From: Gnetum montanum
Taxonomy: Eukaryota; Streptophyta; Gnetopsida; Gnetales; Gnetaceae
DNA length: 64,000 nt
Assembly (NCBI GenBank): GCA_015680685.1
Contig: MNCI01002813.1
Location: 1 to 64,000 of the forward strand
Reading direction: 5' to 3'
In this document: in pieces, positions 1 through 10,949 of the stretch
Layout: the number at the start of each line of letters is the position of its first letter
How positions within the stretch are numbered: the stretch's first letter is position 1
Notes under the pieces: generated by a model
What the model saw: the letters and a program-made list of their open reading frames with translations, nothing else
Databases searched by the model: none
What the model was told of the DNA's origin: nothing
Position numbers and translations under genes: made by a program

Positions 1-45
1 ACCCTAAACCCTGAACCCTAAACCCTAAACCCTAAACCCTAAACC
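1..45. repeat. Telomere-like CCCTAAA array
   Basis: About six CCCTAAA units, one of them with a G substitution (CCCTGAA), start at the first base. This is the C-rich strand of the plant TTTAGGG telomere repeat and has the orientation expected at the left end of a chromosome. It runs without spacer into ATH-1 sequence. The shared AACC at the boundary also fits the homologous ATH-3 position near 36,200. Because the window starts here, a true chromosome end and an interstitial array cannot be told apart. Confidence 0.85.
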
Positions 46-2685
46 GTATGCGTTGAGCTTGGTGTTTGGTTTGAAGGGAGCTTTGAAGCCTTATTTCATG
101 GAGAGGTGTTCAGAGGTTCAACCACTTATGGTTGTGAGCTTGTTTGGATTGTTGGTTCTGAAGAAAGGTATTTTCTTCATAAGGTTGTTAGAACCAACTG
201 CAAGTTTAGGGTTCATAGCCCTTGTGGCATTGCATTGCTACGGTTGAGTGGGGATTTTCCCTTACATTACTAGAGCAGGTGGTAATAGAGCTATTGGTTT
301 GAGAGTTGTGGATGGATTTGAAGAATGGTATGCTTGTGGATTATCTCCCCTAGGAAAAGGAGTTCTATAATACTCCCAAGCTTGGTAGTGATGTTGTGAT
401 GTAACGTGATCAATACAATCATGTGGAGAGATTGGATGCTGCATGTAGTAGAAATATGGGTCTGCTTGCTGGTAGGGATATTTTTGACTTGGTGGTGGCA
501 TCCCCCATGACTCTGGATATTGCCACTGTTGATGTTGCTCAACGGGTTGTGGTGGTTTTCCACTTGGATAATATGTTGAATGTTGGTGGAACTGCCTTGG
601 GTTACCTTGGGGATAAGGTAACTGTTAGGGTGTTTGCTGTTTATTAAGTCATGAGTTGAGTGCATACAACCTAGAATCTTGTAGATTTGATATTACTAGG
701 CAACATCCCTTAGGATGGTCATATTGGCATATCTCACATCCATCGTCATTGTCCATGTATGAATCCACAACCTCTTTGGTGATGGCCATTTTGCTCTTAC
801 CCCTATTACATGCATTGTCCACTTCTCTCTTTTTCTTTTTTTCATGGCCACTACCTCGCTCCCTAGACTCCTCTACAATTTTAAGAACAGTTTCAAACCT
901 ACTATCCAAGGAGTCCCACATTTGGTCTACCTTTGCTGATAATTCTGTTGTTAACTTTTGGAGTAGCAAAGTTTTTCTATTCATCATCTCTTTAAGTGGT
1001 GACTCTTCTTCCTCATAGAATCTCACTCCCCTATTTTGGAGGGAAGGATCTTGGTTATACTCTTTCGTACTTTCTCTCTTTTGTAGCTCCCCTTCTTCTT
1101 TGGCTACTTGCTCTAGAAATTTATGAATTTGATGAGACCTAAGCTTTGATAATATTCCTTGGGCATATGTTCTAAGGGTTCTTCTTGTTTCATGCCTAAG
1201 TCCATCCACGAGATGATGTAGTTGATCCCGTTGCAAATAATCATGACCAAGGCAATGATGTAATAGTGCATAATAGTGGCCCATGGCATCATCCAAGGGT
1301 TCATGATTTCATTACTTCCATCCTTGGATTTTCTTTCGCAAGTTAGACACTTGGGAGTACATTTGATACTTATCATTGAACAGTTCTAACATTGTACTCC
1401 ACCTCTAAATGGATTCCAGTTCTAAGGACCGGTACTAGCTTTCAACTCCTTTCACTAGTGTCCTTGGGAACAACTTTAGCTTTTTCCATTCATTCTCTAT
1501 GTTTTGCAAGGCACATGCATCATGGAATTCTTGCAAATGATTTTGAGGATCAGCATTGTATCCCCCTTCAAATCATAGGATGTTGTTCATGTCTAACCTC
1601 TTGATCCTACTATCCTTTTGGTGCCTTGTGGGAACTCTTACGGCCTCCATTATATCTAGCATGCTTCTAGTTACGAGTAGGGGTTCCTCATGGTCATCTC
1701 TTTCATAGCATCTATGGTGTCTACATGGCTCCCTACTCTCCCTTATTTGATGCCTTGATTCTTTAGAGTACCCTCATCCTCATTCTTGACTAACTCATCG
1801 ATGTTTTTCACTTTGTTTCTCTTTATAATCACGATTGGTTTTCTTATGGCTGTGTTTGGATATTGAAGGAGAGGGTGAATGTGAAGAATAAGGAGAACCA
1901 TCACCATGATGGTGTTTTCTACATTCTCTTCAGTGGTCTCAGGCTTGATCATGATCATGATCAAAACGTTCACCCTTATCATGTGTTCGTGTTCCCTCAT
2001 TGAACACTTCATGTTCATGGGGGTTAGAACTGAGGTTGTGAACCGTGGAGTAGAGGTTTGATACAACACATCCTGACCATTGTTAGGAGGGGAAACATCA
2101 TTTGGTGGGAAAATTTTTGAAGCAGGTTCACCACCCCAAATTTCACTTAAGATGTACAGAGCGTTATGGGGCCATTTACCATTCAAGGATGTGTGGTAAC
2201 TCTCTTGTTGCAAGTCCCTTTAACATTCTGCTTCTGTGGGATGATAGTCCCTTGTGTCATGATCACATGCAATGTATTCCATGTATAAAAGAAACATGCT
2301 TATTCATGTGAGAGCATGAAGGAGCATGTTGGGGACTGATCAATCTGGAGGCAATACTATGTTACCCTCCAAGTCTCTCCAACGTAGTTGTTCATCTTGG
2401 TGTAGAATAAAGGTAAAATTGCGTACATACTCATCATGATGAGTATATACCACACAAAACTATTGAGGAACTGGTAGATCTTGGTTATGTGTATTATGAC
2501 ATCAACCATCTCTTGTGTTAGTCCTAGGTGGTAAAATGATCTTATGCAAAGAAGAAGACATTTTGTCTTGTTCGGTGTGCAATTTACCATTTTCTTATCT
2601 TTCCTTGATTAATCCTAAGGGTTCGTTCTAGCTTTCCAACAATATGGATGATTTCCTATGTTCTACGTAGTGCACAAACAACTAA
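46..2685 (-). pseudogene. ATH-1 gag and start of protease region, Athila-like, decayed
   Basis: Capsid polyprotein remnant of an Athila-like Ty3/gypsy element, read right to left. The best stretch (649-1296) holds the retrotransposon gag signature YYALLHHCLGH followed by HHLVDGLRHETRRTL. It matches the gag of ATH-2 (YYALLNNCPGHG) and ATH-3 (HYCLGHGYAQ). A zinc-knuckle-like motif, C-x2-C-x3-H-x4-C, lies at 700-738. Upstream capsid sequence toward 1,700 is present but frameshifted. A Pro/Gln-rich tail and the start of the protease region fill 46-640 and align with ATH-3 near 36,215-36,800. The copy is cut off on its left by telomere-like repeats, so pol is absent. The start codon is uncertain. 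Confidence 0.8.
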
Positions 2686-2705
2686 GTCCTTAGTAATGGC
2701 ACCAA
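2686..2705 (-). other. ATH-1 primer binding site
   Basis: Directly next to the LTR end, the minus strand reads TGGTGCCATTACTAAGGAC. ATH-2 has TGGTGCTGTTACTGGGGAC in the same place. Both resemble the complement of a tRNA-Asp 3' end (TGGCGCCGTTGCCGGGGA), a primer known for Athila/Tat elements. The tRNA assignment is by resemblance only. Confidence 0.65.
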
Positions 2706-3168
2706 TGATGAGTGGCGAGGTATCCCTACACTCAACCATATGAATATGAGCATTTCACACGCGATCTAGTCGAACTCCAAGGACTAAGTGCTTACACACC
2801 TTAATGGAACACTCAAGGTTAATCAATCATTATCTTCCCAAACTTACTTGTATTGTTATAATTGTATGGTTAAGTAAGCGTGAGGTATATGATTTTTTAT
2901 AGATTTTATCTCTTTAATGTCTTATGCCAATAAGGGAAGGTAAACAAAACTAAGTGACTAACTTACATTAACTATTCACTAACTAAGTTCTAATTTTTCC
3001 TAACACCAGTATCTGTTCCCACTTACTGTTCACATCCTGAACTAGTGCAACACTACTAGGATTACCAAATGCTAGTCATTACTAGGTTACCAAGCGCTAC
3101 ACGCATGCTCGAATCAGTCGTATTGAGTGTACTTAACTAAGAGATTCAAAGGTTGAGAGAGAGATTAC

Positions 3169-6144
3169 TATTGGTGACTATTTGGGACGCAACTGCCAAT
3201 GAGTGTTCTCAAATAGGATTTAGGTGCTTGCTAGTTTTTGGTAATACCAAGGCCCAGATACCTTCAAATAGACTTAGTAGTTAATGTGAGTATGTGTGTA
3301 TGCTGTTGCGGTGTGCGGTTATGAAATATGAAATGATTGCATTATGTGTAAACTACAAATGACTTATCGTAAAGAGATTCAGCCAACTTTGCCAAGTACT
3401 ATGAGTTGTTGAGAGTTTCTATTTTGTTCAATTGCCTAGTCTATGTGGTCCTTATAATACCTACTTGTAACAAATAAAATTTTGCAAAAACATTTGAGCA
3501 CAACTCTACGAATCTACTTCTAATTTTCCCCAGGGAAAGAGATAGTTCCACAAGAAAACTAGAAATAGAGCAAGATTCAATGGAAATAGACAGAAAGGAA
3601 AATAGATTTGTGTGGACCTCAAATATTTAAACAAGGTAAAATGATACAAGTAAACACTTTGCAATAAAGCTATCCCAAATTCAATATCTATGAAATTTTC
3701 AAACTTCAAAGGCTCAAATAAGCAATTTCTTCAAGACAATCCTACTATGTTACCAAAATATTTTTGCGTAAACTATCACATACGAGACTCCATTTTGGCT
3801 AGATAATGGATGTCAAAAATTTTATTCAATAGAACCTTCAAAATACTTGACAATCTCTGATTGAAATACCACTAAGATTCAATTTAAAGATAAAAAGAAG
3901 CTATTTTGGTCCCATCAAAATACCAAATATTTTCTAAACCCTCTTGACTATTGAATCATTCAATGGCATGACTACAAGCAGAGGCTTTCTTACAAGAATC
4001 TCAATAGCAGTTCTTATACATTACACAATAATAAATTTTACTACTAAAATTCTCTTAAGGCTTTTAAACACAAGCACTTCTATGATAAAATTTTAATAGA
4101 AATTTTCTATCGGGCATCAAGAACAATAAGAGCAATCTAAAAATCCCAAAATTACTTGCCAAGGATGATATTATCTAAACCACTAGCTAGAGAATTTTAA
4201 GAAAATAGAAATAAAACATAACTCACAGGACTATGATAGAGGATAAAATTATTTCTTTAGCAAGCCATCTTACAAGCAATCGTTCACAATGTGTGACCCG
4301 AAGTGTGTCTCCAAGTGAGAGCTCCCCAAGTGATCTCTTCTTCTTCTTATCCCTGAAGCCTTTTTATAGGGTTCAAATGGTAGTTACATCCAAAATATAT
4401 TTGCTAACTTCTCTCCCAAGTAACTTGCCCAACAAGTTAGGAAGTATTAACTTAGGAAGTTAGGAAGTTAGGAGAAATATTGCAAATATTGCTTTTGTGA
4501 ATAATGAAAATAAACTTAATAGCTCCATATAATTGTTTAAAATTATAGCTTTAATAGCTTTTCATTTTTACTTGTTTAAAATTTTTAACTTTTGAATACT
4601 ATTAAAGCCCTAGTAATTTTATGAACAAGGTGATGGTATAATATCAACCTTGGTGTAGACGTTGGTGGTAGCTAATCTATGTAAACTTAGATAAATAATT
4701 TATCCGCACTTGCACCCGTGTAAAAGTTACTGGAAATAAAAATTTAAATATGAGGTCCAAATGTGAAGGCGCTAGGCCTGGAACTGCCAGAAAATATTTC
4801 CAAATTATCTAGCCCTACCAAAAATCATTATCAACTGCCACTGCAGAAGAAGGCTCTGCTACTGCATCTGGCATCATTGCTGTGTGGTGTTCAGTTGCTG
4901 AAGAGTGGAGGAGAAGGACTTTTCTTGAAAAAAAATGATGTGCTAAACATATGATCCTGAACATAGGGTTTCAGTTACCTAGAATTTGTTTTGTTTTTCC
5001 CCAAATTCACTTAGGGCTTCTTGTGTTTTTTTTTTGTTTTTGTGAATTGTCTTCCAAATCACAGCCATTGATTGCAGAGCTAGGGGTGAACGTGCCATGG
5101 ATCAGAGTATTAGCAAATGACAACATCAGGTATGGTAAGTTGAGAACGACCCTGTAATGGCCAAAAAATTATTTGCGTAGTGCACACATTGCAGAACATA
5201 GAGAACATCCAGGAAGGCGTCGAAGATCGGCAGATCTAGCTGCATATCGGTGGAATTTTTTTTGAAACTGAATGTGTTGCTGCTTAAATTCACTGCAAAG
5301 CTCTAATTTTGGTTCATTTGATCGAAGTGGCAATGACCATGAGAGCTCCTCGTCCACCATCCTTGTAACCATGTCCTTGCAAGGCTCTATCATAATACAC
5401 CTGGTAGGGGTGCCACTGATCTTGGGGCCAAAGAAAATAATCGGGTTCACCATTCTATTTCGATCAGATCGCATACAAAAATAGAAACTGTTAAAGATCA
5501 ACAAACCATAGAACTTCTGCAAAATCTACTAATGCTTGCAAATCAGTTGCTAAATCACCATTTTCACAAATTTCTTTGCACGCATTAGTGTTGCTAATGA
5601 GCTGTGATATCACATAGTTTGAGATTTACCTTTGCATCAGTACCAACACATCTCCTTTCCAATCCATGAGCAATACCATAGTTTAGATCATTGTATTTAT
5701 TGTCATCTATGAGGATTGTTCCATTTGCAAAACTTTCATTTTCTATATTTAATTTTAAATTAACAATATCTTCTCCATCATTTTGCAAATATCCACTAAT
5801 AATTTCCCCATTTTGTTATTCATACAATCTGTTGATTCTAATTTTTGAATTTTCATTTCCACTTCTCTTCTCTTATTCTTTACCAATATCCAAATGATCA
5901 ATTCCTGAACATATTTCTAACAATGAAGAATTCCTTGCTTGTCAATTAATTCACCATTGGCACATTATCTCTTGCAATCTTCTATTTACTCTCTTTCATA
6001 TATGCATTATTTCCATCAATAATATTATGGTCTCCCCTAGATCCCATAGAAATAGTATGAAATAACACATTTACATTCTCCCACTCTTACAATAATGTTT
6101 AAGATGAATCTTACTATTCCATGAAATGGCCAAATGTGCCAACA
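3169..6144 (-). mobile_element. SOLO-A, solo LTR of a ~3-kb LTR family
   Basis: This is a 2,976-bp LTR with no internal region, flanked by perfect 5-bp target duplications ATTAC (3,164-3,168 and 6,145-6,149). In its own sense it starts TGTTGGCACATTTGGCC and ends in CCAATA, where SOLO-B and SOLO-C end in CCAACA. It aligns with SOLO-B over both ends. A single LTR between intact target duplications is the product of recombination between the two LTRs of a former full element. It sits inside the ATH-1 LTR. No coding frame in it is convincing. Confidence 0.93.
4361..4368 (-). promoter_or_regulatory. TATA box of SOLO-A
   Basis: CCTATAAAAAG on the minus strand matches the TATA position of SOLO-B (33,556) and SOLO-C (61,095) and has the same flanking sequence. 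It marks the U3/R boundary of this LTR family. Confidence 0.6.
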
Positions 6145-6410
6145 ATTACTTAACTAGGAAATCATTAAACATTCAAAAATAATTAATTACTAATTAGCTT
6201 AATCCGTATGATGCAAGGTTTATCATAAAGTTCATCTTTATTTCCGTACACAAATGTGTGCTCAGGTACAATTTGCTCGAATAAAGATCCATTCACTCTA
6301 TGACTCCTACTGTGGGCACACAGAAATTATTCTAACTCTGGAATGGTGAAACTGCAAGATTTTGGCTAAGGGTCTAAGTCTAACTATCTTGAAAAAAGGA
6401 TGTTACCTCT

Positions 6411-6443
6411 TATTTATAGAAGATGAGGTAGGACGTGATATCG
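6411..6443 (-). promoter_or_regulatory. ATH-1 LTR TATA box and partial GATATCG module
   Basis: TATAAATA on the minus strand (complement at 6,411-6,418) is followed, toward the LTR end, by a GATATCG motif at 6,438. The other ATH LTRs carry a longer palindromic version in this place. Here the module is cut by the junction at 6,444. Confidence 0.6.
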
Positions 6444-6518
6444 TGTAGTGTGCAAAGCAAGGATATGTGTTTAGGGTTTAGGATATGTGACAGATGTGAT
6501 ATCACAGCTCATTAGCTA
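6444..6518. other. Patchwork rearrangement junction with templated filler
   Basis: Between the ATH-1 LTR and TAT-1 lie three patches. 6,444-6,471 is an exact 28-bp copy of 6,519-6,546, the native TAT-1 start. Next comes a short stretch holding TTTAGGGTTTAGG, two telomere-type units. Last, 6,494-6,516 is an exact 23-bp inverted copy of 5,593-5,615 inside SOLO-A. This is the classic look of end joining with template switching. The junction is younger than SOLO-A because it copies from it. Confidence 0.8.
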
Positions 6519-7996
6519 TGTAGTGTGCAAAGCAAGGATATGTGTTGATTTTGAAAAGCTTAAGGACATAAGTAACTTGGTAGCATCTACTAATATTAAG
6601 GAGCCTTGAGGAATATGGATAAGGTACAACCCATGCAACACTTGTTTAAGAAAAGAGTTTACTCTAAGTGAACTATCCAATGACAAGAATCCTTTGATAA
6701 CATTAAGAAATAGTTGGTCCAACTACCCATGGTTTATCTACCATAAAATCATAAACCTTTTTACATTTAGCTTGCTATCTCTAACATGTCCTTTAAATCT
6801 CTACTCTATCAAAAATTAAATGATGGAGCAGAGCTACTAGTATGTTACCTAAGCCATATATTAATTACCTATGGGACCCAATACTTTAAGGCTAAGAAGT
6901 ATTGTTTAGCCCTAGTCTTCTCATTGAATAAGTGGAGACACTACCTCTTTAGGAGCCAAGTCAATGTCATATGCAAAGGCAAAGTATTAAGAGCCATAAT
7001 AACCAAAATTTGTGAAAGTAGTTGAATAGGCCTTTGAAAATCCATAACAGCTAATTTTGATCTACACTACATTTCCAGAGCCTCAACCAAAGGTCAAGCT
7101 ATAGTTGCACAACTCAATAGTTCCCCGATAGAAGACATTGTGGCCATAGAGCCTAAATTCCTTGAAGAGCATGTTAACATTGTTAATGAGGTACTTGAGG
7201 GAAAGGAGGCTATCATGCACTTTGATGAAGCTTCAACTACCCATGAGGCTAGTGTTGCTATAATCTTAACATCACCTTCTGATGTAATCCAATCCTTCAC
7301 TTTCCATTTTCAATTTTTATATTCCAACAAAAAGGTAGAGTATGAAGGATTAATTAGAGGAATGATGGTGTCTCATAACCAAGGAGCCAAATGCATAATG
7401 ATAAAAGGTGATTCACAATGCATGGTTAATCAAATAATCGAGGTTTATGCATGTAAAGAAAAACATTTACAACCTTGCTGTGACCTAGGTAAGAAACTAA
7501 TGTAACAATTTATAGATGTTGGTATCTAACATATACTCCAAACTGGGAACACCTTAACTAATGCCATTGAAACCTTGGCCCTAAGTGTAATGTTAGATAT
7601 GTTTAGAAAGTTCCCTTCCTTAACAATGGACTGTGCTATTTCCATAACATAGAACACTGAAGGAATCTCTACAACCACTATTAATACTGCTCCTCAAAAA
7701 GAGTGGTATGAAGATATTAAGTTCTACCTAATGCATGGTGAATCTTCAAAAATATTGATTGCTTCTCAGTGGGATTTTATATGTAAAATATTGAAACAAT
7801 ATGTCATTATAGGTGATAACACACTTTGTTGATAGTCCTATGATGGTATATTATTAGTATGCTTGGGAAAAACTAAAGCTTGCATAGTCCTTGAGTAAGT
7901 TCATGAAGGTGTATGTGGAGCACATATAGGACCTAGATCCATGGCCATGAAAATTAGAAGATTAGGATACTATTAGCCTTATATGGAAATTGACTA
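6519..7996 (+). pseudogene. TAT-1 pol, first part: RT end, RNase H, archaeal-type RNase H, integrase start
   Basis: Tat-lineage Ty3/gypsy pol remnant. It begins inside the RT thumb at VVCKARICVDF and has lost the RT catalytic core. RNase H follows (QKLNDGAELLVCYLSH, then AKKYCLALVFSLNKWRHYL). The second, archaeal-type RNase H of the Tat lineage spans about 7,140-7,450, with acidic residues in HFDEAST, YEGLI and IKGDSQ. The integrase zinc finger starts at HEGVCGAH near 7,903. The frame carries many stops and shifts. It is cut at 7,996 by ATH-2 and resumes at 16,614 in the zinc finger; the CCTAC duplication shows that the host sequence is otherwise continuous. Confidence 0.88.
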
Positions 7997-8001
7997 CCTA
8001 C

Positions 8002-8808
8002 TGATGAGTCATCATTTGGGGGTAATCGTGATATTGCGTACGCGATATCGTGGCCTGTCTCTTCATCTATAAATAAGAGGTAGATAGATGAGTTTAGGCA
8101 TCTAGTTTTTCATTCCTTAGCCAAACTCTTGCAGTTTTTCCTTCTTAGAGTTAGAATTATTTTCCAGTTCATGCCCACAATGTGGTGATAGTAATTGTAT
8201 GACATCCTTATTCAAGTGTGTCGTACTTGAACATGCACATGACCAAAAATAAATATTGAGATTACTTCATCATTGTAGCATTAAATTAGTTTAATTAATT
8301 AAATATTTAATTGTTCTTATTATTTACTACTTTCCTAGTTAATCTCTCTCACCCTTAAACTGATGTTAAAACATGGAATGAGTACGACTTGATTATGAGC
8401 ATTTAAGTGTGACTACTTGGTAACCTAGCAGCATGCCTAGGATCTGCGCTTGGTAATCCTAGTGGTAGTCATGCACGAAGTCCAAGATTTGTATGGATAA
8501 TCAAGGAATGGATGCTCATCGTACTTAGTCTAGATTAGATTCTCTCACCATCTCTCTTCTAGATTAGTTAATATTACTTTCCATTACCTTCAGGAGTAGC
8601 ATTAGATTAGAAACCACATCATACACCTCACTTTGGACTAAACCATACCTGACAAAGTTAATACTAGTCCAGGTGGGATGACAACGAACTATGACCTAAG
8701 GCTAACTATCTAGATGCCACAACTAGTCCATATATGGAGTTCAACTAGATCATGCGTGTAACGCTCGTATTCGTATGGTTGAGTGTAGGGGTACCTCGCC
8801 ACTCATCA
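8002..8808 (+). repeat. ATH-2 5' LTR
   Basis: An 807-bp LTR that starts TGATGAGTCATCATTTGGGG and ends CCACTCATCA. It aligns with the 3' LTR at 15,768-16,608 over its length, with scattered substitutions. The main difference is an extra block of about 35 bp of GATATCG-type sequence near the start of the 3' copy. A TATA box lies at 8,068. Confidence 0.92.
8028..8075 (+). promoter_or_regulatory. ATH-2 5' LTR palindromic GATATCG module and TATA box
   Basis: GATATTGCGTACGCGATATC is palindromic except for one C-to-T change and lies about 25 bp inside the LTR. TATAAATA follows at 8,068-8,075. The pairing of a CpG-rich palindrome with a TATA box recurs in all ATH LTRs here. A regulatory role is inferred from position. 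Confidence 0.6.
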
Positions 8809-8809
8809 T

Positions 8810-8828
8810 TGGTGCTGTTACTGGGGAC
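8810..8828 (+). other. ATH-2 primer binding site
   Basis: TGGTGCTGTTACTGGGGAC begins two bases after the 5' LTR. It resembles the complement of the tRNA-Asp 3' end and matches the site in ATH-1. Confidence 0.7.
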
Positions 8829-8948
8829 GGTGCTAGTTATCTAGATTAGTTATATCATACAAGGTTGTTGTAAAGGAATTAATGATACATATTTTAGAAG
8901 AAATAATTATTAAAAGTCACACATAAATTCACACACAACTTCACAACC

Positions 8949-10949
8949 ATGGCTCTCCTAAAAGACTATAACAATGCCACACTTAGTGAGGAAGTTCATT
9001 GGAGAACCAATGTACTATATGACGATGAAGATTGGACTACACAACCTGAAGTGGGGGTTTCTTATAAACATGAATGAAAGAATCATCATCCCAACACATG
9101 AAAGCATAAATTACCCAATGACAATGAATCCCTACTAGCCACTACAAGCCTAATACAAATACAGGAGGCTATTCGAATCTCACGCAGGCATCGTAAAGAG
9201 AGTCATCTACCCAGGCTCGATTTAAATAAATTTTCTAAATTCTTAGGAGGCTATGAATTAGATCCACATCAAAATTTACAAGCCTTCTATGATGCCTACA
9301 CATGGAATAACATTGATAACAGTTGGAAAAAACTTAAGCTCTTTCCTATGACACTTGTTGACCAACCAAAAGTATGGTATAGATTGTTAAAACTTAATTC
9401 AATATGACATTGGTCTACAATGGTAGAAGTCTTTAACAAAAAATATCAAACCTATGCAAGAGTGTCAGCCTTGAGGAAACAAATACAAGAGTGGAAATAA
9501 GAAAAACATGAACCCTTGGACATGGCCTTAGAAAGATATTATGCACTATTAAACAACTGTCCAGGCCATGGGTTCTCCAAGGAAAGGCTAATGTACCATA
9601 TCATTAATGGGCTTCGTGATGCAACTAGAGAAACTGTAGGGATGTATGCCCAAGGTCAATTATATGAACTACAATCCTGTCAAGTCCAAGATCTTATTAA
9701 GTAGGTAGCAAAAGAAGAAGGATAAATGGCTAGATGGGAGATTGTTGAAAAACATCAATGGGACAAAAATCTCAAATTAACAAAGGTCCATGATTGTAAA
9801 AAGGAGAAATCAACCAATCTCAAGGTGCAAACATCATCTTTGCCAACACAACAAACATTAGAAGAGGTTGAAGCAAAGATCAATAAGATGTTGGAATGGA
9901 CGTATCAAAAGTGTGGAGAATTTATCAACATTATTGGAGATAGAGTTTTAACAACCCAAGAAGCAGGACAAAGTATCAGTGGAAAACCAAAAAGAAGGGA
10001 TAAGGAAAATAAGAGCTTAACTACCAATCATGCATATGAATGCAACATATGCATGTATGATCACCCCAAGGGCCAATGCCCAATATTGTTACATTTACAT
10101 GAGCATTGGGGAAACACACTACATCTAGATTTTGTACAAAGATACTATGTTTGATCACAGTGGCAACAATCCTAGTCATGGGGGAGACCACCACTAAATT
10201 GGAGGCACCCTTCCTATCATCCGAACCTAAATGCTTATCTTGTTCAACATCCTATTTCTCCAACTCGGCCAATGCACTTTGTCTCACCATAGTACCATTC
10301 TCCTTAATACTATCAGCCCATACCTTCAACAAAACCACCACCTTGTGCACCTTATACTCCTCCTAACTTTCAAAATTCTTATTTTTTCCCTCCTTCTACA
10401 TCACCACCAATTGTTCCTAAGGTGTCTGCACCATAGCAACAACCCATGAACGTCACTTGTGTTACTACTGCTAACAGCAGTGAGAGACCTCAGCAACATT
10501 GAAGGTGTCCTTCTTTAGAAATAATCCTAAGAAGGAAAAACATAATTCTGAGGCCACTGCATCCTCCAACTCAACATAAGTCCAACCTTGTGGTGCAGCC
10601 TTATCTTCAAACCCAACACCTCATGTAACTTCATCAGGGCCACCAACTAACACTCCAACACCCACACAGACCAATGAACAAAATCATGGAAGGTAACATT
10701 CTAGTCCTTGCATATCATCTAATGGTCCCAAATATCATAGTGGGTCAACTCGTTATCTGGGAACTACATCGCACAAATTTCCCCACTATGTTTACTATAA
10801 TCAAGTGTGTAAACCCCAATGGGGTAACTATGACTAGGTTCCAATACTTCCAACATGCAAGGATCCTCATATTTCATTTATTGATCCTTGCCATACCCAA
10901 CCATTTAGTTATGGGGGATATCCCCCATTCTAATAACAAGAGGGATTAA
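8949..10949 (+). pseudogene. ATH-2 gag, Athila-like capsid/nucleocapsid protein, broken
   Basis: Starts at an ATG 140 bp after the LTR (MALLKDYNNATLSEE) and can be followed to a TAA at 10,947-10,949 through several stops and shifts. The gag domain lies at about 9,240-9,700: an FYDAYTWNN segment, WYRLLKLNS, then YYALLNNCPGHG and YHIINGLRDATRETVGMYAQ, typical of Athila gag. A middle region rich in Lys and Glu leads to a zinc-knuckle-like C-x2-C-x3-H-x4-C at 10,041-10,079. The C-terminal part is rich in Pro, Gln and Ser. Several stops fall at codons one C-to-T change from Gln or Arg. The product would package element RNA in virus-like particles. Confidence 0.83.

Larger units (their letters stand above)
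2706..6443 (-). repeat. ATH-1 5' LTR, split by SOLO-A and truncated at its U3 end
   Basis: The minus-strand LTR begins TGATGAGTGGCGAGG (plus-strand reading) and aligns along its length with the LTRs at 8,002-8,808, 15,768-16,608 and 26,864-27,644. SOLO-A and one target-site copy interrupt it at 3,164-6,144. Without them it is about 0.76 kb. It stops just after a GATATCG motif at 6,443, where the terminal bases of the family are replaced by a rearrangement junction. Confidence 0.85.

Noticed and set aside
53-247. Open frame on the plus strand at the left edge
   Set aside because: It lies antisense to the ATH-1 protease-side sequence and aligns to ATH-3 only as DNA.
656-1018. 120-codon plus-strand frame
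   Set aside because: Exact antisense shadow of ATH-1 gag, whose minus-strand motifs match two other copies.
5169-5522. 117-codon minus-strand frame in SOLO-A
   Set aside because: No counterpart was seen at the matching place in SOLO-B or -C and there is no recognisable motif; LTRs of this type do not normally code.
10231-10449. Two overlapping plus-strand frames in the gag tail
   Set aside because: Low-complexity Pro/Ser/Leu readings of the gag C-terminal region in shifted frames.
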